A stretch of 64,000 nucleotides of DNA from Odoribacter sp. AF15-53 (GTDB taxonomy: Bacteria > Bacteroidota > Bacteroidia > Bacteroidales > Marinifilaceae), in assembly GCF_003479425.1 (NCBI RefSeq), contig NZ_QUHC01000002.1:693033-757032 (forward strand). Direction: 5' to 3'. The notes below the pieces were generated by a model that saw only the letters and a list, made by a program, of their open reading frames with translations, had not been told where the DNA came from and did no database searches. The position numbers were made by a program, and so were the translations under genes. Below, one piece after another: positions 25,623 to 34,359 of the stretch (positions are counted from its first letter, which is position 1; each line of letters opens with the position of its first letter).

Positions 25623-27206
25623 TTAATCGTTCGTCGAACCTCGTTTATTAATCTCCACATCCGGTAACGGCCATCTATAATTATCGGTCAACATCTCGTA
25701 ACGACCACGGATATTAGATCCATCAAGAAACGTTTCCAGATTCAAACGCTTGTAATAGAAAAACAACTGGCCTTCACCGATCACCTCCCGGGCAAACTCG
25801 TTCGTCACCAATTCCCTTATCTCATCCATAGAAGTTGCAGCAATAGACATGTGACAATTCCGATGCTCGCGAATAGAGACCAGATATGTCAACGCCTCTT
25901 CGGGAGTAGCCGCACATTCTGCCGCAATCAGGTAAGCCTCGCTCAACCGAATCAAAGGAACCATGTACAGGTAAGTTTCCGTTCCATCCAATTCCGCATC
26001 ACGAGAAGCATCCGCGTACTTCAAAAAATACAAGGAACTACTCTCATCCACTTTCTCACTATCGTCGTCATCATCATTGTCATCATCGTCATCATCCGTA
26101 ACACTCCCGGACGAGGTATACACGGCCCAGCCCAAAGTTGAACGCCAATCATTATCCGGGTCATCATAAAAAACGGGAATTTGAGAATTGGAAGGATTGC
26201 TCCCCACGAAAGTCAAGCGAGAAGTAAGCTGTAAAGCCGACGCGAAATAACGCGAATTCGACGTCGAACGCTTCGAATTATAAATCGCAAAAAAGACCTC
26301 GGAAGAAAACAACAGATCGTTTTTACCGTCAGCCTCCACCTGAGCCTGCGTCGTCCACGGGAAAATCATATTCTCCTCATCCACCTTGTTCTTGTCGATC
26401 ACCTCCTCTTTAACAATACGGTAAGCCGTACTCTTATCCCCTTTCCACAAATAAGCCCGTGCCAAAAGAGTCTGCACCGCAAAATAATTCAAACGTAACT
26501 GACGATAAGTAAAATCCGCACGCTCCAACCCATCATCAGAAGTCACCGCATTACCGACCCCGGTGGTAAAAATAGGATCATTATCCTTCAACAATCTACT
26601 GGCCTCCTCCAAATCTTTGATCACTTTCCCAAGCACATCTTCGGCAGAACGCAATGGAGTAATATCGCGTTTGGCCTCATCCTGATAAGGAATCGTAATC
26701 ATCGACTTCGTACTCTCACTATAAGACGGCCCGTAAAGACGTAACAAATCAAAATGAAGCATCGCACGTAACGCCAGAGCCTCCCCCTTCACTAACGGAT
26801 AATAATTTTCACGCAACGCACTATTCTCTTCGTCACAATGTACTAGCAACCCGTTGATATTCGCAATCAAAGAATATATCTTCGTCCATATCGAGTTAGA
26901 CCTGTTTTTAAAGGCTTCATCATCGTACAGGTAATTCGCAAACACTTTGTAATTATGATTACCGTTCACCATGTTATAATATTGAGCCTGCACGTCAATA
27001 ATCCCCATGCTCAAATCCTCACCATACACATCAACCATTCCCATGTACACCCCGTTCAGGGCTGTCATAAAACCGTTGTTCGTAGAAAAGAGCGTGTTCT
27101 CCATGATCTTATCGCTCATCTTCACGTCCAGCCAGTCGGAGCAAGAAACCGGCAAAGCCAAAGTCCCCGCCACCGCCAGTAATTTAAATATATTCTTTAT
27201 TTTCAT
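25623..27206 (-). CDS. SusD/RagB family outer-membrane lipoprotein, locus 2
   Basis: 527 residues. Signal peptide ending in LPVSC, then SDWLDVKMSDKIMENTLF. SusD TPR-like helices include ALALRAMLHFDLLRLYGPS and TLLARAYLWKGDKSTAYRI; the C-terminal part contains TNEFAREVIGEGQLFFYY. It is the surface lid and ligand-binding partner of the SusC encoded 13 bases upstream. Odd feature: a run of about eleven aspartates broken by one asparagine (roughly residues 370-381) in a loop of the C-terminal half, encoded by a GAT/GAC triplet run; locus 1 and 3 SusD proteins lack it. Confidence 0.92.
   Translation of the reverse strand: MKIKNIFKLLAVAGTLALPVSCSDWLDVKMSDKIMENTLFSTNNGFMTALNGVYMGMVDVYGEDLSMGIIDVQAQYYNMVNGNHNYKVFANYLYDDEAFKNRSNSIWTKIYSLIANINGLLVHCDEENSALRENYYPLVKGEALALRAMLHFDLLRLYGPSYSESTKSMITIPYQDEAKRDITPLRSAEDVLGKVIKDLEEASRLLKDNDPIFTTGVGNAVTSDDGLERADFTYRQLRLNYFAVQTLLARAYLWKGDKSTAYRIVKEEVIDKNKVDEENMIFPWTTQAQVEADGKNDLLFSSEVFFAIYNSKRSTSNSRYFASALQLTSRLTFVGSNPSNSQIPVFYDDPDNDWRSTLGWAVYTSSGSVTDDDDDDNDDDDDSEKVDESSSLYFLKYADASRDAELDGTETYLYMVPLIRLSEAYLIAAECAATPEEALTYLVSIREHRNCHMSIAATSMDEIRELVTNEFAREVIGEGQLFFYYKRLNLETFLDGSNIRGRYEMLTDNYRWPLPDVEINKRGSTND
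26061..26097 (-). repeat. GAY triplet run encoding a poly-Asp loop in SusD 2
   Basis: About twelve GAT/GAC codons in a row (one AAT) on the minus strand. It is in frame and preserved, so either recently expanded or selected as a calcium- or cation-binding loop. Confidence 0.75.
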
Positions 27207-27219
27207 AATCTCAAGTTAA

Positions 27220-30200
27220 TTAAAAATTAAGCCCTATCGAGAATGACACCGAACGCTCGAACGGATAACTGGTTCCGCGCTCCTCCTTGATCGAAGAAAT
27301 CCGGAAAATATCATTCATATAAGCCGTGAAATTAAACGCCGAAGCCCCGATATATTTCAACCATTCGGCAGTTGACGTACGATAACCGATATTGATCGAA
27401 TTACAAGAGAAAGTATTCTCCTTCTCGATAAAACGGCTACTCATTTTCGTCGAGTTGGTATCGTCGATACGCTTGAAACGAGCGATATCACCCGGTTTCT
27501 GCCAACGACTATACAAAGCCCGCTTATCCTGGTTATATTTCAACTGATCCGAACTAATATTCTCCACTTTATTAAACAACGTTGACAATTGTGTCAAACC
27601 ACCAACCCGGTAAGAGAACGAAGCCCCGAAAGAAAATCCTTTATACACCAGCGAAGTCTGCACGGCCCCCTGAACCTTCGGATTACTATCACCGATCAAC
27701 ACCTCATCCTCCTGCTTCCATTCATACGTGTATGAACCGTCCTTCTTGATAAAAATCTCGTTACCGGTAGCCGGGTCAATTCCCGCGGAACGCACGGCAT
27801 AAACACCTGTCGTACTGGCATTATCATAATAACGCAACAAAGAAACGCTAGCCTGCCCCCGTTCGTTATACTCCTGCAACAAATTACCAATCTTCTTATA
27901 CTTCGTCGTATTATGATTCAAATTACCGCTAAAATACCAGTTAAACTCCCGTTGCTTAATCAAATAATAAGTCATACGCACGGAAACGGAACGGTTATCG
28001 GTTGCCCCCACGTTCATCGGGGCAGTCGAAGCTCCGGTAGAAGTCGGCATATCAATACGCACCAACATCGGATCGGTATCACGCATCTGGTAATCGACAT
28101 TCACATTCAAACGGCTCTTGAAAAATTGAACATCCAGCCCGAAATTATGCGTCACCGTGCGTTGCCATTTCAAATTATTATTACCCCACGTCTCCACCGC
28201 GGCGGCCAACCCGAAAGGATTCGAATAAGAAGTATTATACATGTAAATACTGGACGACAACTTAGCATCGTAATTCTGGTTACCGGGATTACCCAACGAA
28301 TAACGCAACTTCAAATAATTGATCACCCTGCTATCCGTCAGGAAATTTTCATTATGCACATTCCATCCTACCCCCACGGCCCAAGTCGTCGTGAACGGAT
28401 CGTTAATACCGAATTGCGACGCACCATTAGTCGTCAAGTTAAAATCAAGCAAATAACGCATATTATAAGCGTAATTCAAATTGCAATAATAACTGACGCT
28501 CCGGTTCTTGCTATCCGAAGCACTAGGCTTTCCGGTTGCATAACTGGAAGAAAAATTCGGACTGGAAAACTGATCGGTAGTATACCCCTCAGCCCCGAAC
28601 CCGTAAGACTCCTGATTCTTATCGGCAAACTGCATACCGACCACCCCGTTCAACGTGTGGTCTCCAAAAGAACGACCGTATGTTAAATTCACACGTCCCG
28701 TGACCGAACTATTTGAAGTGGAATTTTTCATATAAGTCCCCTTCTTATCGGCATCCGTCTTGGCAAAAAAAGTCTCGTTCGGAGAACGGAAACGCTCGGA
28801 TTCCGACTTCGACATCTGGTATTGAAGATTAGCACGAACACGGAAATAAGTCAACAAACGGTACTCGATCTGGAAATTATTCGTTATACTCCACGTATCC
28901 GTCTCGTTCGTACTTTTTTGCTGGTAATCCCACAACGGATTCCAAATATAATTATAATTATTGGCTCCGGCTAGCCTCTCCCGGTACACGTACTTGGGCA
29001 CTTCCCCGTCAACCGTACGTTTGGAATAAAACGGATTCATTTGAGAATACGATGAAAAATCCACCGGATTATTAACAGCCTTGGTTTTCCCGATCATCGT
29101 CTGATTCGAGAACGACAAATCTTTCACCCGGTAAGACAAACGGATATTTCCATTCAAAACATCACGACTCGACTTCTTCATCACCCCCTGCGTGTTATTG
29201 TAAGAAATCCCCACCCCGTAAAGAAACGTCCGGTCTCCACCATCAATAAAAACATTATGTCCCTGAGTAAAAGCGTTACGCAACGGCTCGTTCATCCAAT
29301 ACGTGTCATACCCTTCCTGTACCAACTTCAAACGGGCGTAATAACGTGCCCGTTGAGACTCGTTGATAATTTCACCGTTCTCATCCAAATTGACTCCGGA
29401 AGCATCCTTATACGCCCCGGCCAACTTCTCGTACTCCAGCTTTTCGGCTGCATTCATCAAATTGAAATCACTCAAATCCGCCCATCCCACGGTAAAATTA
29501 CCCGTGTAAGAAAAACGCAACTGCCCCTGTTTCGGCTTCAAAGTCTCCACCACAACCACACCATTAGCTGCCTTTGACCCGTAAATCGCCGTGGCGGAAG
29601 CATCCTTCAAGATAGAAATACTCTCCACGCGGTCCATATTCAAATCCTGAATCGCCTCCAACGTCGTCTCGAAACCATCCAGGATAAACAACGGCTGATT
29701 CGGATCCGTGCTATATTCCTGCGACAAATCCGTCACGTTAATTTTACCGTTTATACTGATATCCAGCATCGCATTCGGGTTAGACCCCTGCGCCCTGTTC
29801 TCCGTGATAATAAACGACGGGTCCAAAACACTCAAACTCCGAAGTACACTTTGCGGACTAATCTGCTTCAAATCTTCCGCTTTAAACGTTGACACGGAAC
29901 CGGTAAAAGTCTCGATATTACGAGTATATATACCCGTGATAACCGTTTCTTCCAACTCCGTCACATCTTCCTCCAATTTCACGTCAATCACACTCTTTTC
30001 ACCAACCACAACTCGCTTATTTTTCATTCCCATGAATGAATACAATAGCGTGAGATTTTTGGAATCATGACACTCGATCGTGTACGCCCCGTCCACACGT
30101 GTCGTCGTCCCCAACTTTGTCCCCTCGATCATAACCGTCACTCCCGGCAACGGCTGCCCAGTTTCATCAAATACGCGTCCCGACACTTTTCGTGATTTCA

Positions 30201-30576
30201 CTTGTTGCTGTTGTTCACGACTCTTCTCCTCCCTTTTTAACACAATAGTTTTATCCTCCACCGTCCATATCAAATTGGTCCCCGCCAAACACTTCGTCAA
30301 CACAACACTCAATCTCTCGTTCGTAAACCGAAAGGTCAAATTCTTCACCGCTGCCACCTGCTCGTCCTGGTACAAAAAAGTATATCCCGTCGACTTCTCC
30401 AATATGGAAATAACCTCCGTTAATTTTGCATTCTGCACCTCAAAAGAGATTTTTTCCTCTTGAGCGTACGTTCTTGTCAAGAACGATGATGACAAGAAGA
30501 TGACAAATATCACCTTTTGACATATCGCCCACAAGCCGCTTCTGCTAAAAAGCGCTCCGTGTTCTATTTTTATCAT
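27220..30576 (-). CDS. SusC/RagA TonB-dependent transporter with STN signalling domain, locus 2
   Basis: 1118 residues. Signal peptide (about 16-38, ending SSFLTRTYAQ), STN domain (about 40-112, ISFEVQNAKLTEVISILEK), carboxypeptidase-regulatory-like domain (about 128-205, VSGRVFDETGQPLPGVTVM), plug with ETVITGIYTRNIETFTGSV and DASATAIYGSKAANGVVVVE, and a 22-strand-type barrel ending SFSIGLNF. The STN domain ties it to the FecR gene 76 bases upstream. Similar in size and sequence style to SusC 1, consistent with a duplicated locus. Confidence 0.95.
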   Translation of the reverse strand: MIKIEHGALFSRSGLWAICQKVIFVIFLSSSFLTRTYAQEEKISFEVQNAKLTEVISILEKSTGYTFLYQDEQVAAVKNLTFRFTNERLSVVLTKCLAGTNLIWTVEDKTIVLKREEKSREQQQQVKSRKVSGRVFDETGQPLPGVTVMIEGTKLGTTTRVDGAYTIECHDSKNLTLLYSFMGMKNKRVVVGEKSVIDVKLEEDVTELEETVITGIYTRNIETFTGSVSTFKAEDLKQISPQSVLRSLSVLDPSFIITENRAQGSNPNAMLDISINGKINVTDLSQEYSTDPNQPLFILDGFETTLEAIQDLNMDRVESISILKDASATAIYGSKAANGVVVVETLKPKQGQLRFSYTGNFTVGWADLSDFNLMNAAEKLEYEKLAGAYKDASGVNLDENGEIINESQRARYYARLKLVQEGYDTYWMNEPLRNAFTQGHNVFIDGGDRTFLYGVGISYNNTQGVMKKSSRDVLNGNIRLSYRVKDLSFSNQTMIGKTKAVNNPVDFSSYSQMNPFYSKRTVDGEVPKYVYRERLAGANNYNYIWNPLWDYQQKSTNETDTWSITNNFQIEYRLLTYFRVRANLQYQMSKSESERFRSPNETFFAKTDADKKGTYMKNSTSNSSVTGRVNLTYGRSFGDHTLNGVVGMQFADKNQESYGFGAEGYTTDQFSSPNFSSSYATGKPSASDSKNRSVSYYCNLNYAYNMRYLLDFNLTTNGASQFGINDPFTTTWAVGVGWNVHNENFLTDSRVINYLKLRYSLGNPGNQNYDAKLSSSIYMYNTSYSNPFGLAAAVETWGNNNLKWQRTVTHNFGLDVQFFKSRLNVNVDYQMRDTDPMLVRIDMPTSTGASTAPMNVGATDNRSVSVRMTYYLIKQREFNWYFSGNLNHNTTKYKKIGNLLQEYNERGQASVSLLRYYDNASTTGVYAVRSAGIDPATGNEIFIKKDGSYTYEWKQEDEVLIGDSNPKVQGAVQTSLVYKGFSFGASFSYRVGGLTQLSTLFNKVENISSDQLKYNQDKRALYSRWQKPGDIARFKRIDDTNSTKMSSRFIEKENTFSCNSINIGYRTSTAEWLKYIGASAFNFTAYMNDIFRISSIKEERGTSYPFERSVSFSIGLNF

Positions 30577-30627
30577 TTTTTTAAATTTAAATTAAACAAA
30601 CGAACGGTCTTCTCCCCGCTTCACGAG

Positions 30628-30650
30628 ACAGTCTTGGGCCCGATGACTGT
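30628..30650 (-). other. Short hairpin between fecR and susC, locus 2
   Basis: ACAGTC and GACTGT flank an 11-base GC-rich loop in the 76-base fecR-susC gap. Stability is modest, but the position matches hairpins at the same junction in loci 1 and 3. Confidence 0.4.
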
Positions 30651-30652
30651 TT

Positions 30653-31831
30653 TCATTTTTCGGTTATATAAATCGTCCTACCTTCTATATTAAAAATCAA
30701 TCCGCCAGTTTTTTCCAGCATCCGCACGATCTGTTCAAAATCATCATAACGCCGCATATTTCCCGTGAATGAAATCTTTTTCGCCTTCTCGCTTCTAAAC
30801 ACGACCTCCACGTCGTACCACCGGGAAACCACCTGCATCACCCGCTCAAGGGGCTGCTGCCGAAACACCAATTGTCCTTTTTGCCAGGCAACATGGGGAA
30901 ACACATCCACCTCCACCTTGGTCAAATGCCCATCCTTATCCAGAACCCCCTGCTCGTTCGGGACCAATATCACGCTTTGACTTTCCGACGACAAACGCAC
31001 CATACCCTCTACCAACGTTGTCACCACCCGCTCTTCCGCGGCATAACCGCACACGTTAAAAGTGGTTCCCAAAACTTCAATCCTGGCATTCTCCACCTCT
31101 ACCACAAACGGATGTTCCGGATCTTCCGTCACCTCGAAAAAACCCTCTCCCCGTAAAAACACTTTTCGCTCCTCAGAATCAAACCGCACGGGATAACGTA
31201 ATTCCGATTCCGAATTCAAACAAACCAACGTGCCATCCCCCAACACCACAGAATATTCCCCACCTCGTGGCACCCGCAATATATTGTATTGTAACTCTAC
31301 CGGCTGTCCCTCCTTCCCACACGGCCTCTCACCGACATAACTCACGCGGTCCTCCGTCGAATGAACTTCCATACCCTCATGCATCCAAACCGAATCCAAC
31401 TGTCCCTTACCCAATATCATACGCTCGCCACCGGATAAAATCAACTCAGCCTTCGAACCAGACACGATGATTTCTGAATCCTTCTCCATCACATTATCAA
31501 AATTCGACAACAAATTCGTCTCGGAATAAAACCATCCCCCAAAAAACAAGAGTATTGAAGCGGCCGCCACGGACACATTACGCCACCTTCGCACCTGCAA
31601 ACGCCTCCTGCAACGTTTTTTTACCTGCATATAGGCATCATCGGAATTCGCACGTTCCCGCTGTTCTGTCTTCATTTTCACAAACTCAAAAGACATCACC
31701 TTCGCGTATAACGCCTCATTCTCTTCACACGCTTCCCTCCAAGCCCGAACCTTCTCTTCCTCTTCTACCGTTAATTCCTGTTGCAGTGCTTTCACCAGCA
31801 ACACCACCACTTTTGAATAATTTTCAAACAT
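30653..31831 (-). CDS. FecR family anti-sigma factor, locus 2
   Basis: 392 residues. Cytoplasmic N-terminal region, single membrane helix at about 82-104 (VSVAAASILLFFGGWFY), periplasmic FecR domain (NILRVPRGGEYSVVLGDG, about 185-285) and C-terminal DUF4974-type domain (about 320-390, ISFTGNMRRYDDFEQIV). It should sequester the ECF sigma factor encoded upstream and receive the signal from the STN domain of SusC 2. The sigma gene ends 134 bases upstream; that gap is AT-rich with no further signal seen. Confidence 0.92.
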   Translation of the reverse strand: MFENYSKVVVLLVKALQQELTVEEEEKVRAWREACEENEALYAKVMSFEFVKMKTEQRERANSDDAYMQVKKRCRRRLQVRRWRNVSVAAASILLFFGGWFYSETNLLSNFDNVMEKDSEIIVSGSKAELILSGGERMILGKGQLDSVWMHEGMEVHSTEDRVSYVGERPCGKEGQPVELQYNILRVPRGGEYSVVLGDGTLVCLNSESELRYPVRFDSEERKVFLRGEGFFEVTEDPEHPFVVEVENARIEVLGTTFNVCGYAAEERVVTTLVEGMVRLSSESQSVILVPNEQGVLDKDGHLTKVEVDVFPHVAWQKGQLVFRQQPLERVMQVVSRWYDVEVVFRSEKAKKISFTGNMRRYDDFEQIVRMLEKTGGLIFNIEGRTIYITEK

Positions 31832-31965
31832 GCCGTATTACTAAATTTTACTTATACGACACATCAAAAATAAAAATAGGTATTAAAAATATTAATTATT
31901 TTTCATTTTAACATTTCACCCTCCCACCTAGCGCCAACAAATAACTCATTATCAATATCATAATA

Positions 31966-32499
31966 TCAAATCAAGGGAAATAAAAAAAGATACAATTTTC
32001 CTAACTTTTCTTTCAACACCTGCTTGGCAACCTGCTTTCGCTTCTTCACCGTTTCCTCGCCGACATTCAACTTTTCGGCAATCTCCTTCACCCGGTATCC
32101 CTCCAACGTTAAAGTAATCACCTGTTTATACATCAAAGGTAGCGTATCCACAACTTGATTCACCAATCGAAAAATCTCTTCCTCGATATATTGGTTAATT
32201 TCCATGATATCCACCTTTTCCTCCCTGTACGAACGCATCATCTCCACCCTCAATTTCTCTCCTCGTAAATAATTAAAACACCGGAAACGCACCATTTGAT
32301 AAACATAAGCCGAAAAATTTTCCACCTTCTCCCATTGCTCCCGCAATTCCCACATCTTCACAAATACATCTTGCACCAGATCCTCCGCGATAGCTTCATT
32401 CTCCACGTAATAGCGTGCAAAAGAAAGTAAAGATGGATAATAATCCATAAACAAATCATGAAATAAATCTTCCTCACGTATCTTTTGCTTACTTTTCAT
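31966..32499 (-). CDS. ECF RNA polymerase sigma factor, locus 2
   Basis: 177 residues, ECF type. Region 2 has AEDLVQDVFVKMWELREQW and YQMVRFRCFNYLRGEK; region 4 has LEGYRVKEIAEKLNVGEET with the helix-turn-helix. It should recognise the promoter of the downstream susC-susD genes. ATG 32499 is preceded at a suitable distance by a Bacteroidetes promoter. It is divergent from metK, with 422 bases between them. Confidence 0.92.
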   Translation of the reverse strand: MKSKQKIREEDLFHDLFMDYYPSLLSFARYYVENEAIAEDLVQDVFVKMWELREQWEKVENFSAYVYQMVRFRCFNYLRGEKLRVEMMRSYREEKVDIMEINQYIEEEIFRLVNQVVDTLPLMYKQVITLTLEGYRVKEIAEKLNVGEETVKKRKQVAKQVLKEKLGKLYLFLFPLI

Positions 32500-32529
32500 A
32501 GGACCTTAAGTTATCTCACATTTACAACA

Positions 32530-32561
32530 CAAATATAAATCCTTTTTCATATTTAACCCAA
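32530..32561 (-). promoter_or_regulatory. Promoter of locus 2 sigma gene
   Basis: Minus-strand TATATTTG (plus 32530-32537) with TTG 21 bases upstream (plus 32559-32561). Confidence 0.6.
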
Positions 32562-32689
32562 ATTCAAATAAAAAAACATACATTTGAAATACTTTCTCTA
32601 TTCAATTACCCACATCTTTTACAGATAAAAATCTACCACACTACATTTAAAATTAAATGTATAATAAATCTAAGGACCCCATTTCACCC

Positions 32690-32719
32690 TTGTCTATTCA
32701 AATAAAATACTTACCTTTG
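32690..32719 (+). promoter_or_regulatory. metK promoter
   Basis: TTG at 32690-32692, a 19-base spacer and TACCTTTG at 32712-32719 match the Bacteroidetes consensus exactly. Transcription would start near 32726, immediately in front of the SAM-II-like aptamer. Confidence 0.75.
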
Positions 32720-32728
32720 CCCCCGAAA

Positions 32729-32779
32729 AAAGTGGAAAGATTTGGCTGATTGCAACCACGGAAAAAAAGCGCTAAAATG
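32729..32779 (+). ncRNA. SAM-II-like riboswitch aptamer in the metK leader
   Basis: The segment has the order of conserved blocks of the SAM-II (SAM_alpha) H-type pseudoknot: a P1 strand GTGG (32732-32735), AGATTTG in loop 1, ATTGCAA just before the closing CCAC (32756-32759), an A-rich linker, and the 3' pseudoknot strand GCGCTAAAA (32769-32777). These blocks match the known SAM-II core (AUUU, UUGCAA or UUGCAG, GCUAAA). It lies a few bases after the predicted transcription start of metK, whose product makes SAM, giving direct feedback. Unusual: the coding start is 142 bases further on rather than immediately downstream, and the aptamer 3' strand contains an AUG (32777) opening the micro-ORF M-H-I-stop. 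Confidence 0.8.
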
Positions 32780-32825
32780 CATATTTAATTCTGAATTCAA
32801 CCATCCATGTACTTTCCTATAGTTT

Positions 32826-32917
32826 AATTTACGATTTATGATTCTCGATTTACGATTTCCCGGGATAAACATCCGAAATCTTTAAATCTAAAATCTAAAA
32901 TCCTTAAATCTAAAATG
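32826..32917 (+). repeat. AT-rich short repeats in the metK leader
   Basis: GATTTAYGATT-type units followed by several copies of the heptamer AAATCTA fill the stretch between the riboswitch and the metK start. Similar repeats lie before cysteine synthase (15184-15215) and folK (53247-53328). Their TTTAGATTT and AAATCTAAA units can pair with each other. Confidence 0.6.
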
Positions 32918-32921
32918 AATT

Positions 32922-34208
32922 ATGGGATATTTATTTACATCTGAATCTGTATCGGAAGGTCACCCGGACAAAGTGGCAGACCAGATTTCCGATGCCGTAC
33001 TTGACAAAATCATCGCCTTTGACCCGGAAGCCAAGGTAGCTTGCGAAACTCTAGTGACCACCGGACAAACTGTTATTGCCGGAGAAATCAAAACAAAAAC
33101 TTACGTCGATGTACAACAAATCGCCCGAGAAGTAATTAACCAGATCGGTTACACGAAAAGCGAGTACATGTTCGACGGGAACAGTTGCGGCGTGTTGAGT
33201 GCCATCCACGAACAATCACCCGACATCAACCGCGGTGTCGTTCGAGAAGACCCCATGGAACAAGGAGCCGGGGATCAAGGAATGATGTTCGGTTACGCCT
33301 GTAACGAAACGGATAATTACATGCCGCTATCTCTTGAACTATCGCATCTATTGCTATTCGAACTGGCACAAATCCGCAAAGAGGGACAGGAAATGACCTA
33401 CCTGCGTCCGGATTCCAAATCACAGGTAACAATCGAATACGGGAATGACAACAAACCCGCCCGGATACACACGATCGTGATCTCCACTCAACATGACGAG
33501 TTTGTAAAAGCCACGGCACCCACACCGGAAGCACAACTGGAAGCCGACGCCCAGATGGTGGATCAAATCCGCTGGGACATTATCAACATTTTACTCCCCA
33601 GAGTGAAACGCCAACTCCCCGCACGAGTACAAGCATTATTTGACGAAGACCTCATCCTTCATGTGAATCCTACCGGGAAATTCGTGATCGGTGGCCCTCA
33701 TGGAGACACGGGACTCACCGGAAGAAAGATTATCGTTGACACATACGGGGGCAAAGGAGCTCACGGGGGAGGAGCTTTCTCCGGGAAAGACCCGTCAAAA
33801 GTGGATCGTTCCGCGGCTTACGCGGCTCGTCATATCGCCAAAAACATGGTAGCGGCAGGGATCGCCGACGAAATATTGATCCAAATCTCCTACGCCATCG
33901 GTATTGCCAAACCCGTGGGTGTCTTCGTCAACACGTACGGAACCGCCAAGGTAAACCTGAGCGATGCCGTTATTGCCGAAAAGATTTCATCCATTTTTGA
34001 CCTGCGTCCGAAAGCTATCGAAGATCGCTTGAAACTCCGTCACCCGATCTATCAGGAAACAGCCAGCTACGGCCACATGGGACGTACCCCCAGAACCGTG
34101 AAAAAGGTATTTACCTCAAACTATTGGCCAACCCTCGAAACGGAAGTAGAACTCTTCACTTGGGAAAAACTCGACTACATCGAAAAAATCAAGGAAGCTT
34201 TCAAGTAA
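32922..34208 (+). CDS. metK: S-adenosylmethionine synthetase
   Basis: 428 residues; joins methionine and ATP to give SAM, phosphate and diphosphate in the cytoplasm. Family motifs are complete: [18 protein letters not shown] (ATP and Mg site), [12 protein letters not shown] (signature 1, with Met for the usual Leu), and [20 protein letters not shown] (signature 2) followed by [13 protein letters not shown]. Length is in the longer Bacteroidetes range. An ATG at 32915 is out of frame. Expression is very probably governed by the SAM-II-like element upstream, and a strong terminator follows. Confidence 0.97.
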   Translation: MGYLFTSESVSEGHPDKVADQISDAVLDKIIAFDPEAKVACETLVTTGQTVIAGEIKTKTYVDVQQIAREVINQIGYTKSEYMFDGNSCGVLSAIHEQSPDINRGVVREDPMEQGAGDQGMMFGYACNETDNYMPLSLELSHLLLFELAQIRKEGQEMTYLRPDSKSQVTIEYGNDNKPARIHTIVISTQHDEFVKATAPTPEAQLEADAQMVDQIRWDIINILLPRVKRQLPARVQALFDEDLILHVNPTGKFVIGGPHGDTGLTGRKIIVDTYGGKGAHGGGAFSGKDPSKVDRSAAYAARHIAKNMVAAGIADEILIQISYAIGIAKPVGVFVNTYGTAKVNLSDAVIAEKISSIFDLRPKAIEDRLKLRHPIYQETASYGHMGRTPRTVKKVFTSNYWPTLETEVELFTWEKLDYIEKIKEAFK

Positions 34209-34225
34209 AAGGATAACATTAAAAT

Positions 34226-34260
34226 AAAGAAGCTGTTGAAAAAAATCAACAGCTTCTTTT
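34226..34260 (+). terminator. Intrinsic terminator after metK
   Basis: A 14-bp perfect stem (AAAGAAGCTGTTGA with its complement) around a 6-A loop, ending in a T-rich 3' arm and tail, 18 bases after the stop. Confidence 0.85.
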
Positions 34261-34359
34261 AACTTCGCCACGTTTGACATTTTCGACAAATCAGGCTTTA
34301 TTCTTGTTCAACAATATCTTCTAAAACCTCACTTAACTCCTGTTAGCCAATGCCTAAAA

